Shown one piece after another: positions 1 through 6,292 of a stretch of DNA of 9,883 nt. Where the stretch lies: contig JALRIY010000074.1 of NCBI GenBank assembly GCA_023255285.1, positions 1 through 9,883 on the forward strand, given 5' to 3'. The stretch comes from Algoriphagus sp. Its GTDB lineage: Bacteria > Bacteroidota > Bacteroidia > Cytophagales > Cyclobacteriaceae. Under the pieces are notes generated by a model. The model was not told the DNA's origin and did no database searches. It was given only the letters and a program-made list of their open reading frames with translations. Numbering within the stretch: the stretch's first letter is position 1; each line of letters starts with the position of its first letter. The position numbers and the translations under genes were made by a program.

Positions 1-166
1 AGACCGGCTGAGTACCAGCAGTAGCTTTGTAAGGAACTCGTTTTCCTTTGATAGTCACTTCGGAAGTAGACTCTACCTTAGATTCTACTTCAATTTTTCG
101 AGTGGTCTGCGCCATCAATGAATACACAGTGAAGAATACGCACGCCACTAAGAGTTGTTTTTTCAT
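1..166 (-). CDS. Secreted S10-family (serine carboxypeptidase-like) peptidase, N-terminal fragment
   Basis: Only the first 55 codons lie in the window; the gene runs off the left edge. The start is ATG at 166-164. Residues 1-20 look like a Sec signal peptide: Lys at 2-3, a hydrophobic core (LLVACVFFTVYSLM), and a probable cleavage near A19-Q20. A charged, Glu/Ser/Thr-rich linker follows. Residues 37-55 read VTIKGKRVPYKATAGTQPV, which I recognise as the conserved start of the mature domain in bacterial S10 serine carboxypeptidase-like proteins. Such enzymes are periplasmic or secreted exopeptidases with a Ser-Asp-His triad, but none of the triad is inside this window, so activity cannot be judged. 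The gene lies 80 nt downstream of the ion-channel gene in the same direction; a dyad at 185-207 lies between them. The family call rests on one short motif and is moderately certain. Confidence 0.68.
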   Translation of the reverse strand, partial: MKKQLLVACVFFTVYSLMAQTTRKIEVESKVESTSEVTIKGKRVPYKATAGTQPV

Positions 167-184
167 AGTTTTCGGTAATTATAA

Positions 185-207
185 AGTTAAATAAAGCTTT
201 TTTAACT
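185..207. terminator. AT-rich dyad between ion-channel gene and S10 peptidase gene (terminator or operator)
   Basis: The arms AGTTAAA (185-191) and TTTAACT (201-207) are perfect complements. The inner AAAG/CTTT extends the pairing with a single bulged T at 192. The structure is nearly symmetrical and lies about 40-60 nt past the channel stop codon on the minus strand. It is low in GC and has no clear U-tract, so it may be a weak terminator of the DinB-PhzF-channel operon. It could equally be an operator, since it lies immediately upstream of the S10 gene. The sequence does not decide between these. Confidence 0.35.
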
Positions 208-246
208 AGAGTAAAATAAAAATTACAGGATTGGTTGAGTTTCTTA

Positions 247-966
247 TCAATTCCTTGGCCCAGCGCCCACTAATCGTGCGATCACCACAGCAGGATATAA
301 TATTCCAATAGTGGAAAGAAATACAGCCAACATTTTTGACAAGATATTCACTGGAGTATAATCACCAAACCCTACGGTAGTTAAACTAACCAAACTAAAA
401 TACAAGTGTCCTGCAAAATCCTCTTCTACTCCAGTAATGTCTTTGGACGTTAAAGATTGACTTACATTTTCGATGGAACTCCCAATGGTCAGGTGAATGA
501 TTTCAAAGCCAAAGGCTCCCGTGATTGCCACTAGCAAATAAACATTGATCGCACCTATCACCCGATATAAGTTCACTTCTTGATCCCTAAACAGGAGGCG
601 AACATTTAAAAAGATGAAGACTCCCATATTCAAAATCCCCGCTATTCGTTCTAGCAAGTAAATATCCTGCTGTATTTCTCCAATTCGCAAAAGTTTGAGC
701 GTGACTTGAGCCAAAAAAAGCGATGCAGTCACTACCACCAAGGATCTATTGTTGCAGGACCATATACCTGTGAAAAACAAAAAGATAAACACTAAATTAA
801 CAATGAACATATCCAGGTGCCCATATTCAATCAAAATAGGCAGGATGAAAACGATAAACAGCAACACCAACAACAAGACCACAAAACTCAAATCATTGAC
901 CAAATAGTCATTGATATGGCCTGCCACTTTTTTTACATGGATGCGTACTCGTTCCTTGGTTGCCAT
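247..966 (-). CDS. Two-pore-domain-type (Ion_trans_2) potassium channel protein, six predicted TM helices, no regulatory domain
   Basis: This is an inner-membrane protein that probably conducts K+. About six hydrophobic segments are visible, near residues 27-46, 53-70, 75-92, 102-126, 136-158 and 208-233. A re-entrant pore loop lies between the last two and carries the selectivity filter TTVGFGDYTP at 196-205, the canonical K+-channel signature (TVGFGD). This is the topology of the bacterial Ion_trans_2 family. The fourth segment lacks the regularly spaced Arg/Lys of a voltage sensor. The protein stops about six residues after the last helix, so it has no RCK/TrkA-N nucleotide-binding domain. 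The N-terminus is basic (cytoplasmic by the positive-inside rule). The ATG at 966 lies 5 nt after the PhzF stop codon, so it is almost certainly the last gene of that operon. K+ selectivity is inferred from the filter; the gating signal is unknown. Confidence 0.88.
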   Translation of the reverse strand: MATKERVRIHVKKVAGHINDYLVNDLSFVVLLLVLLFIVFILPILIEYGHLDMFIVNLVFIFLFFTGIWSCNNRSLVVVTASLFLAQVTLKLLRIGEIQQDIYLLERIAGILNMGVFIFLNVRLLFRDQEVNLYRVIGAINVYLLVAITGAFGFEIIHLTIGSSIENVSQSLTSKDITGVEEDFAGHLYFSLVSLTTVGFGDYTPVNILSKMLAVFLSTIGILYPAVVIARLVGAGPRN

Positions 967-971
967 ACTAG

Positions 972-1769
972 TTAAACGGTTAGATTACCTCTTACTACGA
1001 CCACAGCCTTTCCTTGAATACAAACTCGATCTCGATTTTTTTCTAAATAGAGTGTTCCCCCTCTCTTGCTTGCCTGGAAAGCTTTAAAACTCATTTTTCC
1101 TGTTTTCTTGTGCCAATAGTCCACCAAAGCACAATGTGCAAATCCCGTCACGGGATCTTCTGGTATCCCTAAGTTGGGTCCAAAATACCTACTCACCAAA
1201 TCGTATTCTTTGGATCCAGCCGCAGTCACTATAAATCCCTCCTCGCTGGTGGCTGCAATCATTGCAAAATCTGGCGCCAAATTTCGAACGGCCGCTTCAT
1301 CCTCAAGTTCAAAAATCCAATTTCCCCGTAACTTCGCCGCTTGCACAATTGTAGCACCAAATAGGCTATACATATGGTCTGGGTGCGTATCTATCGTAGT
1401 AGGAATCAGCGGAAAATCCATACAAACCCCTTCCCCACTATTTGTAACAGAGAGAATACCTGAACGGGTTTGAAACTGGATAGTCTCCTCAGGTTTTACC
1501 CAACCTTCATGAAACATCCAAGTGGCAGAGGCAAGTGTGGCATGTCCACAAAGGTCCACTTCTACTGATGGGGTAAACCAGCGTAATGAAAAGACAGAAG
1601 GATCTGCTGTACGTCCTACAAAGGCAGTCTCGCTCAGATTTATCTCCATCGCAATTTGCTGCATCAAATCCTGAGAAATAGAGCTTTCTAGGAGACATAC
1701 TCCTGCTGGATTTCCTGAAAAGGGCTTATCCGAAAATGCATCTAAAATTGCTAGTGCTAGTTGTCCCAT
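972..1769 (-). CDS. PhzF-family (phenazine-biosynthesis-like) isomerase/epimerase
   Basis: This is a cytoplasmic protein of 265 aa, the usual length for the PhzF/diaminopimelate-epimerase-fold family. Conserved blocks are visible, numbered from the chosen ATG: AFSDKPFSGNPAGV near the N-terminus; NLSETAFV with the catalytic-type Glu near residue 47; RWFTPSVEVDLCGHATLA around residues 63-80; and GIPEDPVTGFAHCAL near 201-215, equivalent to the family's EDP(A/V)TG block. The real substrate is unknown: most PhzF-like proteins outside phenazine clusters have no assigned reaction, and no phenazine genes are here. Frame-wise an upstream TTG at 1772 is possible, but I chose the ATG at 1769-1767. It overlaps the stop of the upstream DinB gene as TGATG, a classic translational-coupling arrangement. 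The next gene (channel) starts 5 nt after the stop. Confidence 0.9.
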   Translation of the reverse strand: MGQLALAILDAFSDKPFSGNPAGVCLLESSISQDLMQQIAMEINLSETAFVGRTADPSVFSLRWFTPSVEVDLCGHATLASATWMFHEGWVKPEETIQFQTRSGILSVTNSGEGVCMDFPLIPTTIDTHPDHMYSLFGATIVQAAKLRGNWIFELEDEAAVRNLAPDFAMIAATSEEGFIVTAAGSKEYDLVSRYFGPNLGIPEDPVTGFAHCALVDYWHKKTGKMSFKAFQASKRGGTLYLEKNRDRVCIQGKAVVVVRGNLTV

Positions 1770-2284
1770 CAATACAGGTGTTGTAGTACGTGAAAATGAT
1801 GTTCAAAATGTCCCGGAATGATCCAAAGCAAAGCTCGAGTGCTTATGGGCTTTCCGTTTGCATTGCCAATTTCTTGAAATGAAGGTTCTGGAAGTGTTTG
1901 AACCAAGCTGAGAATAGCTCGGCGCTGTGCTTCAAAATCTGCAAGTAATACTTCCATTGGAATGGCATTGAACTGCCCGTTTACTACATAGGGGTCTTGA
2001 TCAAATCCAGGAAATGGATTTTTATCTCCTCTGGCAATACAGAGTGCTCGAAAGGTCATAATACGTTCCGTATCGGTCAAATGCCCCAGCAACTCTTTAG
2101 GGCTCCATTTTCCAGAAGCATAAGGGGTACTATACCAACCTATAGGCTTGGGAATCAAGAAGGTTTTCAATTGCTCAATTTGAGCAATCAAAAGATCCGA
2201 AAAATTCGCTTTAGTAAGCTTTGAAATGTAGGTTTCGTAATAGGGAGGATATTCCCCTTGGCTAGGCAGTGAAAATGTATTCAT
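1769..2284 (-). CDS. DinB-superfamily (DinB_2) putative metal-dependent protein
   Basis: A 171-aa, mostly helical protein of the DinB/YfiT four-helix-bundle superfamily. The characteristic metal-binding histidines are present: His68 in the KELLGHLTDTE segment, and His159 plus His163 in GHFEHHFHVLQHL near the C-terminus (the HxxxH pattern). The segment WSPKELLGHLTDTERI at about 60-75 is typical of the Bacteroidota DinB_2 group. Members include thiol-S-transferases and many proteins of unknown role, so no reaction can be assigned; the name DinB does not by itself imply DNA damage control. There is no signal peptide, so it should be cytoplasmic. It is the first gene of a three-gene minus-strand operon, with its TGA overlapping the PhzF ATG by one base. 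Its ATG lies 69 nt from the divergent M28 peptidase start. Confidence 0.87.
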   Translation of the reverse strand: MNTFSLPSQGEYPPYYETYISKLTKANFSDLLIAQIEQLKTFLIPKPIGWYSTPYASGKWSPKELLGHLTDTERIMTFRALCIARGDKNPFPGFDQDPYVVNGQFNAIPMEVLLADFEAQRRAILSLVQTLPEPSFQEIGNANGKPISTRALLWIIPGHFEHHFHVLQHLY

Positions 2285-2317
2285 TTAAATATTGACTAGG
2301 AGGATTAAAAATCTGAA

Positions 2318-2327
2318 CTAAATTTAG
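2318..2327. promoter_or_regulatory. Palindrome CTAAATTTAG in the divergent DinB-operon / M28 promoter region
   Basis: This is a perfect 10-bp palindrome roughly midway in the 69-nt divergent intergenic region. On each strand it contains TAAATTTA, one mismatch from the Bacteroidota -7 consensus TAnnTTTG. A TTG lies upstream in both directions: 2292-2294 on the plus strand (24 nt away) and 2352-2350 on the minus strand (23 nt away). These spacings are longer than the usual distance of about 19-21 nt. It may be a shared, overlapping pair of promoters or an operator. The assignment is tentative. Confidence 0.3.
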
Positions 2328-2336
2328 GACGAACTT

Positions 2337-2349
2337 AAGATAGGATCTT
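2337..2349. promoter_or_regulatory. Short inverted repeat AAGAT-AGG-ATCTT just upstream of the M28 start codon
   Basis: Five-base perfect arms with a 3-nt centre end four bases before the ATG at 2354. It could form a small leader hairpin over the ribosome-binding area or be an operator half-site pair. No Shine-Dalgarno sequence is evident near this ATG, as is common in Bacteroidota. At this length chance occurrence is possible. Confidence 0.2.
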
Positions 2350-2353
2350 CAAC

Positions 2354-3700
2354 ATGCGATACATTTTATTCATATTAACCGCCTTCACATTCACTTTTCC
2401 AGTATTTGGTCAGCAGCTTATTCACCGTGATCCTGAAATTTACAAGTTGGTACAACAAGTAAATGCGGATAGTTTAAAAAAATACACCGAAGTGTTGGCC
2501 TCATTTAAAAGTAGGCATACCCTAAATCAAGATGCTAAAAATGGAATGATTGCTGCTCAAAACTACGTCAATTCGAAATTTTTAGAATTTGGAATCACTT
2601 CAAACGGAAGGCTAACTTCCAAGATTGAGGAGTTTGTAGTACCTAGTGACGGAAGAAGAATTGTAGCAGATGCTAAAGTTGCAAATGTGGTTGCCCTACT
2701 TCCGGGGACAAACAAGCAAGACCCACGAATGATCCTTATTTCAGGTCATTTGGATTCTCGAAACAAGGATGTCATGGATGCCGTAAACGCCTCCCCCGGT
2801 GCCAATGACGATGGCAGTGGAGTGGCATTAGTCCTTGAACTTGCTCGAATTCTTTCACAAATAGAGTTTCCTACCACCTTGGTTTTTGTAGCTTTTACAG
2901 GAGAAGAACAAGGCCTGAAGGGAGCAACGTACCTTGCAAATAAGGCAAAAAGTGAGTCTTGGAAAATTGAAGCCGTACTCAATAACGATATTGTTGGGAA
3001 TAGTACTTCTTCAGAAACCAACATCAGCAACAACACCGTAATGCGCGTTTTTTCAGAAACCATTCCACTAGCCGAGGACGAACAAGGGGCTAGTGTCCGT
3101 AGATCAATTAACTCGGACAATGACAGTCCCTCTCGGCAACTTGCACGCTATATCAAGGAAGTTGGAGAGCGGTATGTAGATCAAATGAAAGTAAAATTGA
3201 TTTATAGAAATGACCGATTCCTCCGGGGAGGAGACCAAACTCCCTTTATGAAAAATGGATTTACTGCGGTGCGTATGTCCGAAATGAATGAAAATTTTCT
3301 CCACCAGCATGAAAATGTAAGGGTAGAAAATGGCATTCAATATGGGGATTTACCTGAATTCATGGATTTTGAATACTTAAGGAAGGTAGCAGCCGTCAAC
3401 CTTGCCAGTGCAGCTTCTCTGGCAAAGTCTGCTAGCATACCACAAGAAGTTCGAATAGATGTTCGTGGTCTGAGCAACGCTACGTCCTTAAGTTGGAAAG
3501 CTCCGCAATATGGAAGTCCAAAAGGGTATTACGTATTGATGCGGGAAACCTCAGCTTCGGTGTGGGAGAAAAAATTTTACACAGAGGAAACAAATCTTAA
3601 ACTACCTTACAGTAAAGATAATTATTTCTTTGCCGTACAAACTGTCTCAGAAAATGGTACAGAAAGCTTAGCCGTACTTCCAACGCCACTTACTAGATGA
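2354..3700 (+). CDS. Secreted M28-family zinc peptidase with C-terminal fibronectin-III-like domain
   Basis: An exported metallopeptidase (aminopeptidase/carboxypeptidase type). Residues 1-20 are a Sec signal peptide (hydrophobic run from Tyr3, cleavage probably at FGQ-Q). The M28 catalytic domain spans about 40-355. Zinc ligands and catalytic residues are visible: His132 in ISGHLDS; Asp152 in GANDDGSG (bridging ligand by family comparison); the Glu184-Glu185 pair in FTGEEQGLKG (catalytic base and ligand); Asp212 in NNDIVG; and a late His at 317 or 319 in FLHQHENV. All are intact, so activity is expected. Residues from about 362 form a compact beta-rich segment (RGLSNATSLSWKAPQY, then GYYVLMRE and YFFAVQTVSENG) resembling an Fn3 domain, a common accessory to secreted Bacteroidota peptidases. 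There is no C-terminal sorting domain, so the protein is probably periplasmic. It is transcribed divergently from the DinB operon and appears monocistronic. Substrate specificity is unknown. Confidence 0.92.
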   Translation: MRYILFILTAFTFTFPVFGQQLIHRDPEIYKLVQQVNADSLKKYTEVLASFKSRHTLNQDAKNGMIAAQNYVNSKFLEFGITSNGRLTSKIEEFVVPSDGRRIVADAKVANVVALLPGTNKQDPRMILISGHLDSRNKDVMDAVNASPGANDDGSGVALVLELARILSQIEFPTTLVFVAFTGEEQGLKGATYLANKAKSESWKIEAVLNNDIVGNSTSSETNISNNTVMRVFSETIPLAEDEQGASVRRSINSDNDSPSRQLARYIKEVGERYVDQMKVKLIYRNDRFLRGGDQTPFMKNGFTAVRMSEMNENFLHQHENVRVENGIQYGDLPEFMDFEYLRKVAAVNLASAASLAKSASIPQEVRIDVRGLSNATSLSWKAPQYGSPKGYYVLMRETSASVWEKKFYTEETNLKLPYSKDNYFFAVQTVSENGTESLAVLPTPLTR

Positions 3701-4083
3701 AACTAAGATTAGCCTCTTTGAAGAGGAGGATGGTTTAGAAAAAGCTTCTACAAAAAAGTGATTGGGTAGGGACTTAGGGTTCAATCGTATTTTTTAAATC
3801 TTACTCAAAAAATATGCGGGTATTCCGCCTATTAACTAGTAACGGAAGGAAAGACTTGTGAAGCTTGATTGTATAAGCAATGATTCATAAGGCCACATCC
3901 CTGATTACTCGCAACATCAAAAACTTACTTTTTACAACTAATTCAATGGCAAATAATTCGATTTTGTATTTTTAAAAATCAATTTTTAATTATTTTTTTT
4001 ATATTTATTTGAATTAAATTTCTTTTTTTCATTATTTATAACTTATTTAAACCATTCTTATTTTTTCAACTAAATTCTTTTTT
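3701..4083. other. 383-nt intergenic region: short dyads, then a long AT-rich, T-tract-rich leader
   Basis: I find no gene here. The longest ATG-started frames I followed are 15 codons (3814-3861) and 9 codons. The first part has a dyad at 3713-3726 and a small GCGG/CCGC hairpin with a 5-nt loop at 3816-3828. From about 3940 the composition shifts to very high A+T with repeated T runs, such as eight Ts at 3993-4000 and seven at 4023-4029. This continues to the HTH gene ATG at 4084, with no Shine-Dalgarno. A TTTG (4008-4011) could serve as a -33 element, but no good TAnnTTTG box follows at the right spacing. The stretch most likely holds the M28 3' end signal and the HTH gene's promoter and leader. 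The exact sites are not resolved. Confidence 0.5.
3713..3726 (+). terminator. Weak hairpin downstream of the M28 gene (CCTCTT / AAGAGG)
   Basis: Perfect 6-base arms flank a TG centre; read as RNA this gives a 5-bp stem with a 4-nt loop. It begins 12 nt after the M28 stop codon, the right place for a 3' end signal. No U-tract follows (the next bases are AGGATGG), so it is at best a weak or processing hairpin rather than a canonical intrinsic terminator. Confidence 0.25.
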
Positions 4084-5079
4084 ATGAACACACAAGCTCA
4101 ATTTTTTAAGCGCTTAAAGCCATCGATATCTCCTTATTCATCACTTGCAGCAGAGGTGGCTACCGCCTTAAATGTAAGTTTAGACAGTGCTTATCGAAGA
4201 ATTCGTGGGGATAAGTTGTTGGACTTTGATGAGATCAGTTTACTCTGCCATGGGTTTAATATTTCCTTAGATGAATTTCTTTGTTTGAATAGCAGTTCGA
4301 TTCTCTTCAAAGCAGGAACAATTCCAGCCCAAGAAGACCCGCTAAAACAGTGGATGGAAGACGTTATTCATCAATTGCAGTACATCAATAGCTATCCAAA
4401 AAAGCAACTATATCATTTAATCAAGGATTTACCCCCCTACCACCATTTTTACCATCCTATTCTTGCAAGCTTTAAGTTTTTCTTTTGGTCGAAATCTATT
4501 CTTCAACAAAGTCATCCTTATCCTGAAAAATTCGGGATTTCAAGAAGCATATCAAACACGTACGAAAACTTATCCAATCGAATCCTTAGAGCCTATTCAC
4601 AGATCCCAAGTACAGAAATTTGGAATAAGGATGCTTTAAACACCACCCTGAGGCAAATAGAAACCTATCACCAAATGGGATTAATAGAAAATTCCAAAAC
4701 TACCACACTGATTTATGAAAGTGTTTTGGAAGTCATTGGACATCTCGAAAAAATGGCTAGTGAAGGAAAGAAGTCACTTCCAGGCCATTCTTCCACTATA
4801 GAGCTCGGTGAATACCGATTGTACCTAAACGACATAGTATCTGGAGACAACACCTTGCTTGCTGAATTAGGAGAGCATAAAATGACATTTTTAAATCACA
4901 GCGTCCTCTACTTTGTAGGTTCCAAAGACAAGGAATTTAATGCAGGGGTTTTTCGAAATATGGAGAATGTAATCAAAAAATCAAGTTTAATGAGTGGCAC
5001 TGGCGAGATTGAACGAACGCAAGTATTTAATAAACTGCGGAAAAAAGTATATGCCAAGTTGGATGCTATCCATAGTTGA
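4084..5079 (+). CDS. HTH-domain putative transcriptional regulator, Bacteroidota-type family
   Basis: A 331-aa cytoplasmic protein. Residues about 15-66 form a helix-turn-helix of XRE/lambda-repressor style: SLAAEVATALNVSLDSAYRRIRGDK (helices 2-3, recognition helix around DSAYRRIRG), then LDFDEISLLCHGFNISLDEFL. This pattern, with SAYRRIRG and a following aromatic-rich helical region (KDLPPYHHFYHPILASFKFF at about 114-133), recurs in HTH proteins of Bacteroidota of about 330-350 aa with no characterised ligand. The long C-terminal part (about 85-331) looks mainly helical and contains no domain I can name; it may sense a ligand or mediate oligomerisation. There is no signal peptide or TM segment. 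It precedes the FGE lipoprotein gene by 154 nt in the same direction, with a palindrome between them, so regulation of that neighbour is a reasonable guess. The target is not shown by the sequence. Confidence 0.72.
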   Translation: MNTQAQFFKRLKPSISPYSSLAAEVATALNVSLDSAYRRIRGDKLLDFDEISLLCHGFNISLDEFLCLNSSSILFKAGTIPAQEDPLKQWMEDVIHQLQYINSYPKKQLYHLIKDLPPYHHFYHPILASFKFFFWSKSILQQSHPYPEKFGISRSISNTYENLSNRILRAYSQIPSTEIWNKDALNTTLRQIETYHQMGLIENSKTTTLIYESVLEVIGHLEKMASEGKKSLPGHSSTIELGEYRLYLNDIVSGDNTLLAELGEHKMTFLNHSVLYFVGSKDKEFNAGVFRNMENVIKKSSLMSGTGEIERTQVFNKLRKKVYAKLDAIHS

Positions 5080-5138
5080 AAAAAAAATTCAAAGAGGAAA
5101 CGGGAAGTAAATCAAAATTAACTTAATCCACTGCTAAA

Positions 5139-5151
5139 GATTCGCCGAATC
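5139..5151. promoter_or_regulatory. Operator-like dyad GATTCGCCGAATC upstream of the FGE gene
   Basis: Perfect 6-base arms (GATTCG and CGAATC) flank a single central C. The dyad stands out as GC-containing within AT-rich DNA, between the HTH gene stop (5079) and the FGE lipoprotein start (5234). Its size and symmetry fit a dimeric HTH regulator's binding site, and an HTH gene is adjacent. A stem with a 1-nt loop cannot fold as an RNA hairpin, so a DNA site is more likely than a terminator. I did not see a second copy elsewhere in the window. Confidence 0.35.
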
Positions 5152-5233
5152 AATAAGGTTCAAAAAAATGAAAATAAGTTGAATCCCTTCCCAATTATTT
5201 TGGTAGAAAAACCATTCCTAGTATCTTGTTTGC

Positions 5234-6292
5234 ATGAAAAGTTTCTGGATACTCCTAATTTATAATTTACTTTTGGCTATAGCCTCTTGCACCAGTAAGG
5301 CCTCTCAACCCATAACAGAAGGTAAATTAGCTCTTCTCAATTCTCCAAAAACACCGGTAAAAGGGATGGTTTGGATTGCTGGGGGGAAACTTATCATGGG
5401 CAGTAATGAAACCGAAGCCTATGTCGTAGAGAAACCTGCTGTGGAAGTGCATGTAAAAGGTTTTTGGATGGATGCCACAGAAGTAACCAATGCAGATTTT
5501 GAAAAATTTGTAATTGCCACAGGTTATAAAACTTTAGCAGAACGCCCCATAGATTGGGAGGAATTGAAAAAGCAACTCCCTCCAAATACTCCGAAATTAT
5601 CCGATGAAGACCTTGCTCCAGGTTCCATGGTGTTTACTCCTCCTACGCAAGCAGTATCTTTACACGACCATTCTGCGTGGTGGAGTTGGGTAAAAGGTGC
5701 CAACTGGAAACATCCTGAAGGTCCTGAAAGCAACTTGGTAGGTCGCGAGATGCATCCGGTGGTACATATCGCTTACGAAGATGCAGTAGCCTATGCCAAC
5801 TGGGTAGGAAAACGACTCCCTACCGAGGCAGAATGGGAATTTGCAGCCAAAGGAGGAATAAATGGTAAAAAATTTGCTTGGGGAGATGAATTTACTCCAA
5901 ATGGAACTTACCTCGCAAATACCTTCCAAGGCGTGTTTCCAACGCAAGATGAAGGAAAGGATGGATACAAATCTACAGCACCAGTTCGCTCATATCCACC
6001 CAATAGTTATGGTGCTTACGATCTAATTGGTAATGTTTGGGAGCTTACCTCCGATTGGTTTGATGCATTGAAACATGCGCGAATTGCAGGAAAAGCACCT
6101 AAGCTTGATGTAGGGATGAATCCCTGTTACAATCCAAGCAACCCCTATGCGATGGAACGTGTCATCAAGGGTGGTTCGTTTTTATGCGCTTCAAATTACT
6201 GCATGAACTACAGACCCTCCGCAAGACAGGGACAAGCTATTGATTCGGGTAGCTCCAATGTAGGATTTAGATTGGTATCAGATGGAAACTAG
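5234..6292 (+). CDS. Formylglycine-generating enzyme (SUMF1/FGE-sulfatase) family lipoprotein with intact active-site cysteine pair
   Basis: A 352-aa exported protein. Residues 1-19 form a lipoprotein signal (hydrophobic core then LLLAIASC) with the lipidated Cys at 19, so it is probably membrane-anchored on the periplasmic or surface side. The FGE-sulfatase domain runs from about 43 to 349: GMVWIAGGKLIMGS (44-57), FWMDATEVTNADFEKFV (77-93), HPVVHIAYEDAVAYANWVGK with RLPTEAEWEFAAKGG (174-208), YGAYDLIGNVWELTSDWF (259-276) and KGGSFLCASNYC then NVGFRL near the end. Cys318 and Cys323 have the CxxxxC spacing and context (GGS-x-x-C-x4-C-x3-R) of the copper-binding catalytic pair of aerobic FGEs (human Cys336/Cys341). 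Many bacterial SUMF1-domain proteins lack this pair. If active it would oxidise a Cys in CxPxR of exported sulfatases; no sulfatase is in this window. A structural or binding role remains possible. Confidence 0.88.
   Translation: MKSFWILLIYNLLLAIASCTSKASQPITEGKLALLNSPKTPVKGMVWIAGGKLIMGSNETEAYVVEKPAVEVHVKGFWMDATEVTNADFEKFVIATGYKTLAERPIDWEELKKQLPPNTPKLSDEDLAPGSMVFTPPTQAVSLHDHSAWWSWVKGANWKHPEGPESNLVGREMHPVVHIAYEDAVAYANWVGKRLPTEAEWEFAAKGGINGKKFAWGDEFTPNGTYLANTFQGVFPTQDEGKDGYKSTAPVRSYPPNSYGAYDLIGNVWELTSDWFDALKHARIAGKAPKLDVGMNPCYNPSNPYAMERVIKGGSFLCASNYCMNYRPSARQGQAIDSGSSNVGFRLVSDGN

Noticed and set aside
1174..1473. Open frame of 99 codons on the plus strand inside the PhzF gene
   Set aside because: It is antisense to conserved PhzF motifs, has no recognisable domain and reads as low-complexity Ser/Ala-rich sequence; a shadow of the real gene.
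2746..3120. Open frame of 124 codons on the minus strand inside the M28 peptidase gene
   Set aside because: It lies opposite the catalytic block of M28, whose zinc-ligand motifs are all intact; the antisense product has no motif.
3776..3787. GGGTTCAATCG resembling a tRNA T-loop (possible tRNA remnant or attachment site)
   Set aside because: The flanking bases do not form the 5-bp T-stem and no acceptor or anticodon arm is nearby.
3814..3861. Possible 15-codon small ORF in the large intergenic region
   Set aside because: No ribosome-binding signal, no hydrophobic or charged pattern, and the length is expected by chance.
5076..5092. TTGAA/TTCAA dyad around seven As at the HTH gene stop codon
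   Set aside because: An A-run in the loop, weak AT stem and no U-tract afterwards; likely compositional.
5660..5947. Open frame of 95 codons on the minus strand inside the FGE gene
   Set aside because: Antisense to the conserved FGE core, no domain, no plausible promoter.
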